Assembly: GCF_000961095.1 (NCBI RefSeq)
Contig: NZ_CP011058.1
Coordinates: 62,001-126,000, forward strand
DNA: 64,000 nt
Reading direction: 5' to 3'
From: Paenibacillus beijingensis
GTDB lineage: Bacteria > Bacillota > Bacilli > Paenibacillales > Paenibacillaceae
Position numbers and translations under genes: made by a program. Each line of letters begins with the position of its first letter. Positions within the stretch are counted from its first letter, which is position 1. The notes under the pieces are model-generated. The model was given only the letters and a program-made list of their open reading frames with translations, was not told the DNA's origin and searched no databases. Below are positions 1 to 8,285 of this stretch, one piece after another.

Positions 1-75
1 ACCAAAGAAGCCAGTCCGTACAGCAATACTTTTCCAAGCGTTCTTTTCCAGGGTCGTTTCAATCTGATCACACTC

Positions 76-104
76 CTGATAAATGATTCAGCTTGTGATA
101 TAAT
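76..104 (+). promoter_or_regulatory. Predicted sigma-A promoter of the TetR-family gene
   Basis: A perfect TATAAT at 99-104 is preceded by CTGATA at 76-81 (4 of 6 match to TTGACA) with a 17-base spacer. The predicted start near 111 falls just before the palindrome at 114-129, so a protein bound there would block transcription. Confidence 0.6.
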
Positions 105-113
105 AAACCATTA

Positions 114-129
114 TATACCACTTGGTATA
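114..129. promoter_or_regulatory. Palindromic operator, likely TetR autoregulatory site
   Basis: TATACCA at 114-120 and its exact reverse complement TGGTATA at 123-129 flank a 2-base centre. The site lies between the -10 box and the start codon of the adjacent TetR-family gene, where this family usually places autoregulatory operators. Binding is inferred. Confidence 0.6.
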
Positions 130-170
130 AGTATAACGACCGACATAGTTTCAGTCAAGGAGGAGTTCCT

Positions 171-773
171 GTGCCTAAACCGAAATCGGATTCGAAGGAG
201 CGCCTGATCGAAGCGGCCTCCCGATTATTCTCGCAGCAAGGCTACCAAGCGACCGGCTTGTCGCAAATCGTGGAAGAAAGCGGTGCCGCTCGCGGTTCGG
301 TCTACTTTCTGTTTCCCGATGGAAAAGAGGGGATTGCCGTTGAAGCGATCAAGCAGTCCTCAGAGCAAATGCGGCAATTGCTTAATGCCACATCCGAACC
401 GTGCAGCACGATTTCGGAATGGCTTCGCCGAATATGCGACGTCATCTCCGCAAGACTTCAGGCTTCCGGATTCCGCAGAGGATCCCCTTTTGCGGCGGTA
501 ACTATGGATGCCGTTAACGACGAATCCTCGCGATTGGGGCAAGTTTGTCATAAAGCTTATGAAGAATGGATTCAGGATACGGCAACCATTTTAAATCAAA
601 AATTCGGCGTGGAAGAAGAGCGGGCATCGGTGCTCGCCACATCGGCTATAAGCGCAATTGAGGGGGCATTGATCCTTAGCCGGGCTAAGCAGAGCACGGA
701 ACCTCTTACTCTTGTTACCCGAATGCTGATTGAATGGGTGGAAAGCAAGATGGATGAAGGCACGTCCGCATGA
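171..773 (+). CDS. TetR/AcrR-family transcriptional regulator, LmrA/YxaF-like
   Basis: This is a 200-residue one-component repressor. An N-terminal helix-turn-helix (about residues 10-55) contains the GYQATGLSQIV and GAARGSVYFLFPDGKEG signatures, which are typical of the LmrA/YxaF branch. The rest is the helical ligand and dimerisation domain. It begins with GTG at 171, 5 bases after an AAGGAGGAG ribosome binding site (157-165). Family members usually repress a neighbouring drug efflux or flavonoid-responsive gene, but no such gene follows within the next 330 bases. Autoregulation through the palindrome at 114-129 is likely. The inducer cannot be read from sequence. Confidence 0.85.
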   Translation: MPKPKSDSKERLIEAASRLFSQQGYQATGLSQIVEESGAARGSVYFLFPDGKEGIAVEAIKQSSEQMRQLLNATSEPCSTISEWLRRICDVISARLQASGFRRGSPFAAVTMDAVNDESSRLGQVCHKAYEEWIQDTATILNQKFGVEEERASVLATSAISAIEGALILSRAKQSTEPLTLVTRMLIEWVESKMDEGTSA

Positions 774-1110
774 GACTTGACGAAACCATGCAAGGGGCTT
801 TTATCGCCTGAACGAGAGATGGGGTCGACAAAAAAAGTATATTTGCAGGAATTTTAACGTTGTCGAAAAATAAAAAGAAAATAGATACAACAAACGAAAC
901 GGCCAAATGATAGCCCCCTTGATCGGTTCGTTTACGCTTTTGAAGCAGAAGGGCTTGAAATACGACTAAAAACCTGCTTATGGGACGGCCCCTTACGATT
1001 TCGGTTCAAGCGCTTCATGTTTTGCAAAAACGGAACGAGGCTCGAGTCAGCCAATCCAGAAGGAACGTTTGAATCCCCTACGTAAAAGGGTACAACCCGT
1101 CAAAAATTCG
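774..1110. other. Intergenic stretch without a recognisable gene
   Basis: A 13-codon frame starts in the tetR stop region (ATGAGACTTGAC at about 772-783) and stops near 810, with nothing recognisable after it. Around 908-1080, two overlapping frames are open for 15-45 codons but lack a start or ribosome binding site. They could be remnants of a lost gene. A short GGGT/ACCC stem with T's sits at about 1083-1098 downstream of fabF, but it is too weak to call a terminator. Confidence 0.3.
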
Positions 1111-2349
1111 TTACTCCTCGTACTTCTTCAGTACGATGACCGCATTGTGACCGCCGAAGCCGAATGAGTTCGAGATGCCGATCCGCGGCTCGGCCCTGCG
1201 CGCCTTGTGCGGAACATAATCGAGATCGCATTCCGGATCGGGCTGCTCCAGATTGATCGTCGGCGGGATCATTCCTTCCCGCAAGCTTTGGACGAGCGCT
1301 ACCGCTTCGACGCCGCCTGCCGCTCCGAGCATATGTCCGGTCATCGATTTATTGGCCGTGACCGGAATACGGTAAGCTTCTTCTCCGAACAAGCTCTTGA
1401 TTGCCCGGGTTTCGGACAGATCCCCGAGCTGGGTGCTTGTCGCGTGCGCACTGATCACATCGACATCGGAGGGTTCAATGTCCGCACTGCGCAAAGCGGT
1501 TCGCATCGCCTGATAGGCGCCGCGTCCATCCGGATGGGTCGCGACCATATGGTAAGCATCCGAGCTGGCCCCATAGCCGATTACTTCCGCAAGGACACGC
1601 GCTCCGCGCCGCTGCGCATGCGCCAATGATTCAAGCACGACAATGCCGGCTCCCTCCGCCATGACGAACCCGTCGCGTCCGGCATCGAACGGCCGGCTTG
1701 CGCGGGACGGCTCATCATTGCGCAAAGATAATGCTGTCGCGTTGCCGAAGCTCGCCAGCGACAATTCGGTAACGGCCGCTTCCGCCCCGCCGGCGAACAC
1801 GACATCCGCATCACCGCCGCGGATGAGACGGAACGCTTCGCCGATCGCCGTATTGCCGATCGAACAGGCGGTTACCGGCGACAAGGTCGGACCGTACGTT
1901 CCGAACCGGATGCTGATTTGCGCCGCCGCGATGTTGGAGATCATCATCGGCACCAAGGTCGGGCTGACGCGCGCCGGTCCTTTGCTGAGCAGCAGCGCCT
2001 CGTTGTCGATCAGCGTTTGCAGCCCGCCGATCCCCGAGCCGACATAAACGCCGACCCGTTCGCGGTCCGTCTCATCCAGCTTCAAATTCGCATCCGCCGC
2101 GGCCTGCTCCGCCGCCGCAACGGCGAATTGGCAGAACCGGTCCATTCTTCGCGCTTCCTTGCGGCCGATCACGCCGTCCGCGTCGAAATTCCGCACAAGC
2201 CCGGCAATCGCCGCTTTTTGCCGGGATACGTCAAACGTATCGATGCCGCTGATGCCGGATTCCCCTGCCACCAGACGGTTCCAAAACGTCTCCACATCGT
2301 TGCCGAGCGGAGTGACAACCCCCATCCCCGTTATGACCACTCTTTCCAT
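1111..2349 (-). CDS. fabF: Beta-ketoacyl-ACP synthase II
   Basis: The enzyme condenses acyl-ACP with malonyl-ACP during fatty acid chain elongation in the cytosol. The protein of 412 residues matches the usual length for FabF (about 413). The thiolase fold starts at MERVVITGMGVVTPLG. The nucleophilic cysteine is C162 in VTACSIGNTAIGEAF. The two catalytic histidines are in AHATSTQLGD and KSMTGHMLGAAGG, and the glycine-rich GFGGHNAV lies near the C-terminus. The frame is open 34 codons further upstream, but the ATG at 2349 follows a GGGGGG ribosome binding site and aligns with the family start. The gene stands alone, divergent from an XRE/MmyB-type regulator that may control it. The cysteine context ACSIGN differs from the common ACATGT, so it may be a second FabF paralogue. 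Confidence 0.93.
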   Translation of the reverse strand: MERVVITGMGVVTPLGNDVETFWNRLVAGESGISGIDTFDVSRQKAAIAGLVRNFDADGVIGRKEARRMDRFCQFAVAAAEQAAADANLKLDETDRERVGVYVGSGIGGLQTLIDNEALLLSKGPARVSPTLVPMMISNIAAAQISIRFGTYGPTLSPVTACSIGNTAIGEAFRLIRGGDADVVFAGGAEAAVTELSLASFGNATALSLRNDEPSRASRPFDAGRDGFVMAEGAGIVVLESLAHAQRRGARVLAEVIGYGASSDAYHMVATHPDGRGAYQAMRTALRSADIEPSDVDVISAHATSTQLGDLSETRAIKSLFGEEAYRIPVTANKSMTGHMLGAAGGVEAVALVQSLREGMIPPTINLEQPDPECDLDYVPHKARRAEPRIGISNSFGFGGHNAVIVLKKYEE

Positions 2350-2520
2350 GACGAATTCCCCCCTGTCCCACGCCTTATCGGCATGACTATTCGTGGCGCG
2401 GGCCGCTCCCCGCAACCCTTCTCGGCGCTGCATGAAGGCTGTCAGCCTCATGAGACGTCCGCTGTATGAACCCTATTTTTCCATAGCCATTATCCTATTA
2501 CAAGTTATAGTTTATCCTGG

Positions 2521-2526
2521 TATAAT
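2521..2526 (+). promoter_or_regulatory. -10 element for the XRE-family gene in the fabF divergent spacer
   Basis: TATAAT at 2521-2526 lies 45 bases before the ATG at 2571. No good -35 hexamer is spaced 16-18 bases upstream, which may indicate activator dependence. The 221-base spacer 2350-2570 serves both fabF and the regulator. Confidence 0.4.
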
Positions 2527-2570
2527 AGCTACTATATTATGCTGCCCGAACGGAGGAATTATCGAATCTT

Positions 2571-3425
2571 ATGAACACGCAAACCCGATTGCAGGCATTG
2601 TCTGCGTTTCTTAAATCGCAGCGGGCCAAGCTGACGCCCCAATCCGTCGGATTGCCGGAGGGGACCCGCCGCAGAACGCCCGGCCTTCGGCGGGAGGAGG
2701 TTGCGCAGCTGGCCGGCGTCAGCAGCACGTGGTACACGTGGCTGGAGCAGGGACGGGACATTCAAGCTTCTCACTCCGTGCTCGGTTCAATCGCTTCCGC
2801 ATTGCGGCTGAACGGCGATGAGCGCAAATATTTGTTCGCCCTCGCTTCCGGCAGCGGCACGGTCACGCCTCCGCCTTCCGATGAGCCTCTGCCGCAAATC
2901 ATGCCGCCGCTGCAAAAAATGATCCGCGAGCTTCGCTACTGCCCGGCAATCATCACGGACAGGAGATATCAGATCGTCGGCTGGAACGCAGCCGCCGCAT
3001 GCGTCTTTCTCGATTTCGAGCAGATCCCGCCTGAGGAGCGGAACATGATCCGGCTGCTGTTCGCCCGCAAGGAATTGCGCCGCCTGGCGGTCAATTGGGA
3101 TCATTTCATCAGCGGGTTTCTGGCGATTTTCAGAGCTTATTACGGCCAATATGTGGAGGATGAATGGTATGAGCGGTTTCTGGCGGAAATGAGAGGGTTG
3201 CACGCCGAATTCGATCCGTTATGGAACGACAGCAGGGCCAACCGCGCTCCGGATGTCGTGCTGGAGTTCCGGCATGCGAAAGCGGGCAAGATGCTGTTCC
3301 ATCTCGCATCGCTGCAGGTGCACGGAAGCGCCGACCTGCGCTGCAGCGTCTATACGCCCGCCGAGGACTCCCTGACTGAAAGCAAACTGAAACGTTTAAT
3401 GGAAAACATGGAGCGTAAACCGTGA
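2571..3425 (+). CDS. XRE-family regulator with MmyB-like ligand-binding domain
   Basis: The protein has 284 residues. An N-terminal XRE helix-turn-helix (about residues 10-85) contains RRTPGLRREEVAQLAGVS and STWYTWLEQGRDI, the standard signature of the MmyB-type group. The C-terminal two thirds (about residues 105-270) match the PAS-like MmyB ligand-binding domain, with YQIVGWNAAAA in the usual place. One structurally studied member of this group is reported to bind a fatty acid. The gene is divergent from fabF, so control of fatty acid synthesis is a reasonable inference, but many relatives sit beside oxidoreductases instead. A GGAGG ribosome binding site precedes the ATG. Confidence 0.85.
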   Translation: MNTQTRLQALSAFLKSQRAKLTPQSVGLPEGTRRRTPGLRREEVAQLAGVSSTWYTWLEQGRDIQASHSVLGSIASALRLNGDERKYLFALASGSGTVTPPPSDEPLPQIMPPLQKMIRELRYCPAIITDRRYQIVGWNAAAACVFLDFEQIPPEERNMIRLLFARKELRRLAVNWDHFISGFLAIFRAYYGQYVEDEWYERFLAEMRGLHAEFDPLWNDSRANRAPDVVLEFRHAKAGKMLFHLASLQVHGSADLRCSVYTPAEDSLTESKLKRLMENMERKP

Positions 3426-3509
3426 TATTTCGCTTGGATCGGACGGGATGATAAGACTCCATTCGACACTGATAGGATTGGATTGCGGATCGTTCGCCCT
3501 TATCAATAT

Positions 3510-3537
3510 TTGACACATCTGTCAACGGGGATATAAA
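3510..3537 (+). promoter_or_regulatory. Strong sigma-A promoter overlapped by an inverted repeat
   Basis: A perfect TTGACA (3510-3515) and TATAAA (3532-3537) are separated by 16 bases. The -35 box is also the left arm of the inverted repeat TTGACA-CATC-TGTCAA (3510-3525), so a regulator bound there would compete with RNA polymerase. It drives the NeuB-like gene at 3679. Confidence 0.65.
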
Positions 3538-3552
3538 ATGTTGTCACAAACG

Positions 3553-3569
3553 TGTGAATCTAATTCACA
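3553..3569. promoter_or_regulatory. Inverted repeat downstream of the promoter, operator-like
   Basis: TGTGAAT-CTA-ATTCACA is a perfect 7-base inverted repeat beginning about 10 bases after the predicted transcription start. It resembles the CRP/FNR (TGTGA-N6-TCACA) and Rex (TGTGAA-N4-TTCACA) sites. However, its spacing is one base longer than either, so the binding factor is not assigned. Confidence 0.45.
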
Positions 3570-3678
3570 GTTTAAGTTATCCGATTTTGATTTAATAAGG
3601 AGGAAATCAACAAAAAGTCGGCCGTCCCTCTACTTTGCAAGACTAGCTCAGCTAATAAGGTGTGGGAGGAAAAAATGA

Positions 3679-5598
3679 ATGACGATTACGAAAAACGCTT
3701 TTATTTGTATCGGTACAACCTGTATCGGCGAAAAATCAAACCCCTTTATTATCGCAGAAATCGGCAATAACCATAACGGAAGCGTCGAATTGGCCAAGAA
3801 GCTGGTCGATCATGCCAAAGCGGCAGGCGCGGACTGCGCGAAGTTTCAAATGCGCCATATGACCAGCCTGTACCGCAACGACGGAAATGCCGATGACGCG
3901 AGCGAGGACTTGGGCACGCAGTACACGCTTGATCTGCTGTCGCGCAATCAATTAAACGACGAAGATCTGTTTGCCGTTTTTGATTATTGTCATGAAGTCG
4001 GCATTATACCGCTATGCACGCCGTTTGATCCGACAAGCTTAAACAAGCTGGAGAAGTACGGAATGACCGCCTATAAGCTGGCATCCGCCGACTTGACCAA
4101 CCATGAGCTGATCAAGGAAATGGCCAAAACCGGAAAGCCGCTTATTTGTTCGACCGGCATGTCGGCCGAAAGCGAAATTATCGAAACGGTCCAATTATTA
4201 AAGAAGCTCCAGACGCCGTATGTACTGCTGCACTGCAATTCCACCTACCCCGCCCCATTTAAAGACATTAATCTTAATTATTTGGACCGTCTGCGCAAGA
4301 TCGGAGATTGCCCTGTCGGTTATTCCGGCCACGAACGCGGCATCCATGTCGCCGTTGCGGCCGTCGCCAAAGGCGCCAAAGTAATCGAAAAGCATATTAC
4401 GCTCGATAAAAATATGGAGGGCAGCGATCATAAAGTGAGCCTGCTTCCGCATGAATTCGCAACGATGGTTCAAGGTATCCGCGAAGTTCAGCAGGCGCTT
4501 GGAGCTTCAACAGAACGCAAAGTTACGCAGGGCGAACTGATGAACAGAGAAAACCTTGCCAAAAGCTTGGTCATTAACCGCGATTTGAAGAGCGGAGAGA
4601 TCATCAGGCAGGACATGATTGAAGTGAAAAGCCCCGGCCGCGGACTGCAGCCGAACCTGAAGGACAAACTGATCGGCATGCGGGCAAAACGGGATTTTAA
4701 AAAAGGCGACTTTTTCTTCTCGATGGATTTGACCCATGAAGTGATTCGGCCGAGACCGTTCGAATTCGGGCGTCCTTGGGGAGTTCCGGTCCGCTATCAT
4801 GACTTTCAAAACTTTACGAAGCTGTCAAACCCGGATTTGCTGGAATTTCATTTGAGCTATAAAGATATGGATGTCGATTTTAACCCGTATTTCAATGCCT
4901 CGTACGATATGGATTATGTCGTGCACAGTCCCGAGCTGTTCGCGGGCGACTTCATCTTGGACTTGGGTTCCACGGATGAAGAGTACCGCAAACGTTCCGT
5001 ACGGGAGCTGCAAAGAGTTATCGATATTACGCGCGGCTTAAAGCGCTATTTCCGCCGTGCGAGCCGCCCGTTGATTGTCACCAATGCAGGCGGATTCACC
5101 GTGGATGCCCCGCTGTGGCCCGAGCAGCGCAAACCGCTTTACGATTTGGTCGTGCAAAGCTTGTCCGAGCTGGACATGGACGGGGTGGAAATCATCCCTC
5201 AGACGATGCCGCCGTTTCCTTGGCATTTTGGCGGGCAGCGCTATCATAACTTATTTATGGACCCGGATGAAATTGTCGAGTTCTGCACCCGGAACGGTTA
5301 CCGGGTATGTCTGGATACGTCGCATTCCAAGCTGACATGCAATTACTTTAACCTGCGCTATAAGTCATTTATCGATAAGGTGGGGCCTTTTGCCGCCCAT
5401 CTCCACATCGTGGACGCGAGCGGAACCGACGGGGAGGGGCTGCAAATCGGTGAAGGCGACATCGATTTTGCTTCTCTGGCCGAAGACTTGGACCGCTGCG
5501 CTCCGCACGCTTCCTTCATTCCGGAAATTTGGCAAGGACACAAAAATGATGGAGAAGGGTTTTGGCACGCGCTCAAGCAATTGGAAAAATGGTTCTAA
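3679..5598 (+). CDS. NeuB-family sialic-acid-type synthase fused to a xylose-isomerase-like TIM barrel
   Basis: The 639-residue protein has three domains. Residues 1-265 are a NeuB-type barrel, which condenses phosphoenolpyruvate with an amino-hexose to form a nonulosonic acid. Visible motifs are IIAEIGNNHNG, CAKFQMRH, STGMS, GYSGHERG and EKHITLDK (about 237-244). Residues 290-350 form the SAF/antifreeze-like domain with the substrate arginine motif PGRGLQP. Residues 365-639 resemble a sugar-phosphate isomerase/epimerase barrel, with DGVEIIPQ, CLDTSHSKL, HLHIVDASG and FIPEIWQGH as likely metal ligands. Single-domain NeuB is about 350 residues, so this is a true fusion. No neuA, neuC or glycosyltransferase lies nearby. 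An ATG four bases upstream (3675) opens only a 31-codon frame. The start at 3679 is 10 bases after GGGAGG. The product and acceptor are unknown. Confidence 0.88.
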   Translation: MTITKNAFICIGTTCIGEKSNPFIIAEIGNNHNGSVELAKKLVDHAKAAGADCAKFQMRHMTSLYRNDGNADDASEDLGTQYTLDLLSRNQLNDEDLFAVFDYCHEVGIIPLCTPFDPTSLNKLEKYGMTAYKLASADLTNHELIKEMAKTGKPLICSTGMSAESEIIETVQLLKKLQTPYVLLHCNSTYPAPFKDINLNYLDRLRKIGDCPVGYSGHERGIHVAVAAVAKGAKVIEKHITLDKNMEGSDHKVSLLPHEFATMVQGIREVQQALGASTERKVTQGELMNRENLAKSLVINRDLKSGEIIRQDMIEVKSPGRGLQPNLKDKLIGMRAKRDFKKGDFFFSMDLTHEVIRPRPFEFGRPWGVPVRYHDFQNFTKLSNPDLLEFHLSYKDMDVDFNPYFNASYDMDYVVHSPELFAGDFILDLGSTDEEYRKRSVRELQRVIDITRGLKRYFRRASRPLIVTNAGGFTVDAPLWPEQRKPLYDLVVQSLSELDMDGVEIIPQTMPPFPWHFGGQRYHNLFMDPDEIVEFCTRNGYRVCLDTSHSKLTCNYFNLRYKSFIDKVGPFAAHLHIVDASGTDGEGLQIGEGDIDFASLAEDLDRCAPHASFIPEIWQGHKNDGEGFWHALKQLEKWF

Positions 5599-5632
5599 GA
5601 TGCAGTCTCTAAGCAGTTGACCGGCAACTCAA

Positions 5633-5663
5633 CGGGCGGGTGGGAACGCCTGGTTTCCGCCCG
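5633..5663 (+). other. GC-rich stem-loop after the NeuB-like gene
   Basis: CGGGCGG (5633-5639) pairs with CCGCCCG (5657-5663), and an inner GGGAA can pair with TTTCC. No T-tract follows, so it is at best a weak terminator between two convergent genes. Confidence 0.3.
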
Positions 5664-5718
5664 CACGTTACGATGCGAACCGCAGCGGTATTCGCTTGTC
5701 CGTCTTCTGCGCCGCTAG

Positions 5719-6465
5719 TTAACGGTCAGCGCGCAGCAGGCCGATCTCATCATCCGTCAGCCCGCGATATCCGCCAAGCGGCAGCGATTCGTCGAGCTTT
5801 AACGGCCCCATCGACACTCTCCGCAAATAGGTCACTTTTTTGCCTGCCGCTTCAAACATCCGTTTGACTTGATGGAACTTCCCTTCTTTGATTGTCAGCA
5901 CAATCGCCGAATAGATCCCGTCTTCCCGCTGTTCACGCGAAACGATCGCCAGCTCGGCCGGCATCGTCTTGTAGCCGTCGTCAAGCGTTACTCCGGCGGC
6001 AAACAGATCCGCATCCTCTTTCCCGACATCGCCGCGCACAAGCGCCTCATATATTTTCGGCACATGCTTGCGGGGCGACAGCAGGTCGTGGGCAAGCTGT
6101 CCGTCGTTGGTCAGCAGCAGCAGCCCTTCCGTATCCTTGTCCAGCCGTCCGACCGGAAACGGGCTCAGCGTCCGGTCCTCCGGCTTCAGCAAATCGATGA
6201 CGGTCCGGTCGCGGTTATCCTCGGTCGCCGATACGACACCTTGTGGCTTGTTCAGCATCCAGTAAACGACGTCCCGATAGACGACTCTTTCTCCTTCGAA
6301 TTCCACGATCGAAGTGTCCGGATTCACAATGAGCCCCGGATCTTTAATGACGGAGCCGTCAACGGTCACTTTCCCTCCTTTGACCGCCTTTTTTATTTCG
6401 CTGCGGGTGCCAAAGCCCATATTGGAAAGCAATTTATCCAAACGCAGTGTCTTTTTCGCTGCCAT
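5719..6465 (-). CDS. rluB: RsuA/RluB-family rRNA pseudouridine synthase
   Basis: The protein converts a uridine of ribosomal RNA to pseudouridine. Its 248 residues comprise an N-terminal S4 RNA-binding domain (RLDKLLSNMGFGTRSEIKK, about residues 8-65) and the RsuA-type catalytic domain. The catalytic aspartate is in PVGRLDKDTEGLLLLTNDG, and KIYEALV and GKFHQVKRM follow. The start at 6465 overlaps the stop of the upstream rsmF by one base (TAATG) and follows GGAGGCG, so the two genes are translationally coupled. The frame extends 21 codons further but without a ribosome binding site. Whether it modifies 16S or 23S rRNA cannot be decided here, so the symbol is a best guess. Confidence 0.85.
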   Translation of the reverse strand: MAAKKTLRLDKLLSNMGFGTRSEIKKAVKGGKVTVDGSVIKDPGLIVNPDTSIVEFEGERVVYRDVVYWMLNKPQGVVSATEDNRDRTVIDLLKPEDRTLSPFPVGRLDKDTEGLLLLTNDGQLAHDLLSPRKHVPKIYEALVRGDVGKEDADLFAAGVTLDDGYKTMPAELAIVSREQREDGIYSAIVLTIKEGKFHQVKRMFEAAGKKVTYLRRVSMGPLKLDESLPLGGYRGLTDDEIGLLRADR

Positions 6466-8147
6466 TACATTCGCCTCCATCCGGCCGGAAGGCCGTTCTT
6501 CAGCATTCCGCCGCTGTATTTGCCCCATCCGAGCGGATAACCGTCAACGCATACGAGGGTATAACCTTTGGTATTTACCGTTTCCGCCGGAAACTTGCCG
6601 CGCAATTCATCTTTGCCGCCGCGCGAACCCCCGTCTGAAACGGCCGGTATAGCCGCATTCATCCGTTCCGCATCCGGATGCAGCGTCTCGCCGCGAAGGA
6701 AGCGGAGCGTTTCGGGTTCGTCCGCCCGGAAATTCAGCCATCGGACAGCGTCCGCCGCTTTAAGTCCCATCGCCAGCGGCTGCGAAGGCTGAAACTTGCC
6801 CCCGCTGCCCGCCTCACCGACGAACCAGCCGGCGCGGACGACTTTTAGGCCGTCCAGGGAAGGCATCTCCTCTGGCTGCAAATAAACTCTGGTGCCGTAA
6901 ACGACTGGCACGCCGGTAAACTCGGCGCCCGCTGTCAAATTTTCTTCGGCGAACCGCTGCCACTGCGCAAGCGGGTCCGCCTCTTCTTTTGCCGCTTTGC
7001 GCAGCGGTTCCGAATAACGCCCGGAAGATCTTTCCGGCCCGCGCACAATTGGCTTGCCGCTGCCCATCGCCTTGCCGCCGCTGCCGTGCCGGCGCCGATC
7101 CCGGGGCTCGGCGTTCAGCGCCCGCTCGCCGCTCCCTCGTTTGCGGCCGTCGTGACCGTCTTCTCCGACGCGGCCGGCTTGATCGTCTCCGCTGCGTCGT
7201 TTCGTTAATACGGCGGCATAATGCCCTTCGCCTTTCACCCGGTGCGGCCACAGGCGGACCGTACCCGCAAGCGGATGCATTGCCGTCTGGACGGCATCGG
7301 TGCCGTATTCAGCCGCCCATTCCGGACGCCCCGGCATCCAGCCGTACCGCGCCTCAACCGGTACGACTTCCAGCTCCGGAAATTCCGCCAGCAGGCGGGC
7401 AATGGCGCACTCATTTTCCTCCGGCGAGAATGTGCAGGTGGAATAAACGAGCGTGCCGCCAGGAGCCAGCATCGCCGCCGCATGCCGCAGAATGTCCCGC
7501 TGCATGGCCGAGCAGCGTTCGACCGAATGCTTCTCCCACTCCGCAATCATCGACTCTTCTTTACGGAACATGCCTTCCCCGGAGCAGGGAGCATCAACAA
7601 GAATGCGGTCGAACCAGCCGGCAAACGTGTCGGCCAGCCGGTGCGGTTCCTCGTTCAAGACGACGGCGTTGCGGACTCCGGCCAGCTCGATATTTTTCGC
7701 CAGCGCTTTCGTCCTCTCCCGCGCATTGTCATTGCTGACCAATACGCCCCTGCCTTGCAGCTTGGCGGCGATTTGGGTCGACTTGCCGCCCGGCGCTGCG
7801 CACAGATCGAGCACGCGGTCGCCCGGCCGGACGCCGAGCAGCTCCACCGGAACCATTGCGCTCGGCTCCTGGATATAATAAAGACCCGCATGATAATACG
7901 GGTGCTTCCCCGGCCGGTCCTTCTCATCGTAGTAATAACCTTCCGCCGTCCACGGAATCGGAGGCATTCCCTCTCCTTCCCCGAACGGATTGATGTCCCG
8001 CCAAGAGCCGGACGTAAGCTTCAAGCTGTTGATCCGCAGGCCGTACAACCGCGAATCGCCGTAAGAAGCGATAAAGGCCGGAAACTCGGCGCCAAGCAAA
8101 TGTTCCATTTTATCCAAAAAAAGCTGCGGCAGCCGCGGCGCCATCAT
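6465..8147 (-). CDS. rsmF: RsmF/RsmB-type rRNA (cytosine-C5) methyltransferase
   Basis: This is a SAM-dependent RNA m5C methyltransferase of about 560 residues. The Rossmann core shows motif I VLDLCAAPGGKST (about residues 112-124), DAPCSGEGMFRKE (motif IV cysteine) and STCTFSPEENE (motif VI, catalytic cysteine in STC). An arginine- and glycine-rich linker of about 70 residues (GRKRGSGERALN region) separates the core from a C-terminal PUA-like RNA-binding domain, as in YebU/RsmF. The longest frame starts at TTG 8165. ATG at 8147 is six bases after AAGGA and is preferred, with ATG 8144 also possible. It is co-transcribed with the pseudouridine synthase, making a small rRNA-modification operon. 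Confidence 0.9.
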   Translation of the reverse strand: MMAPRLPQLFLDKMEHLLGAEFPAFIASYGDSRLYGLRINSLKLTSGSWRDINPFGEGEGMPPIPWTAEGYYYDEKDRPGKHPYYHAGLYYIQEPSAMVPVELLGVRPGDRVLDLCAAPGGKSTQIAAKLQGRGVLVSNDNARERTKALAKNIELAGVRNAVVLNEEPHRLADTFAGWFDRILVDAPCSGEGMFRKEESMIAEWEKHSVERCSAMQRDILRHAAAMLAPGGTLVYSTCTFSPEENECAIARLLAEFPELEVVPVEARYGWMPGRPEWAAEYGTDAVQTAMHPLAGTVRLWPHRVKGEGHYAAVLTKRRSGDDQAGRVGEDGHDGRKRGSGERALNAEPRDRRRHGSGGKAMGSGKPIVRGPERSSGRYSEPLRKAAKEEADPLAQWQRFAEENLTAGAEFTGVPVVYGTRVYLQPEEMPSLDGLKVVRAGWFVGEAGSGGKFQPSQPLAMGLKAADAVRWLNFRADEPETLRFLRGETLHPDAERMNAAIPAVSDGGSRGGKDELRGKFPAETVNTKGYTLVCVDGYPLGWGKYSGGMLKNGLPAGWRRM

Positions 8148-8285
8148 TCCACATCCTTCTTTCAAACGTTCTGTTGTGGCAGTCCGTCTTTTCCGTTATT
8201 CAAGTGATATAGAAACGGCACCGCCGTCATATCGGCGATGCCATTCGCTTCACATAGCTTCAGCCTGATCTTGAAAACGCCAAGC

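Noticed and set aside
908..1080. Gene remnant between tetR and fabF
   Set aside because: Two frames are locally open, but neither matches a family I recognise and neither has a start signal.
3553..3569. Rex or CRP/FNR binding site
   Set aside because: The half-sites fit, but the spacing is one base too long for both consensus forms, so only an unassigned operator is reported.
3675..3770. 31-codon frame overlapping the NeuB-fusion start
   Set aside because: Translation is rich in Tyr and Arg without a pattern. The ATG at 3679 leads into the conserved protein. Kept only as a note on start choice.
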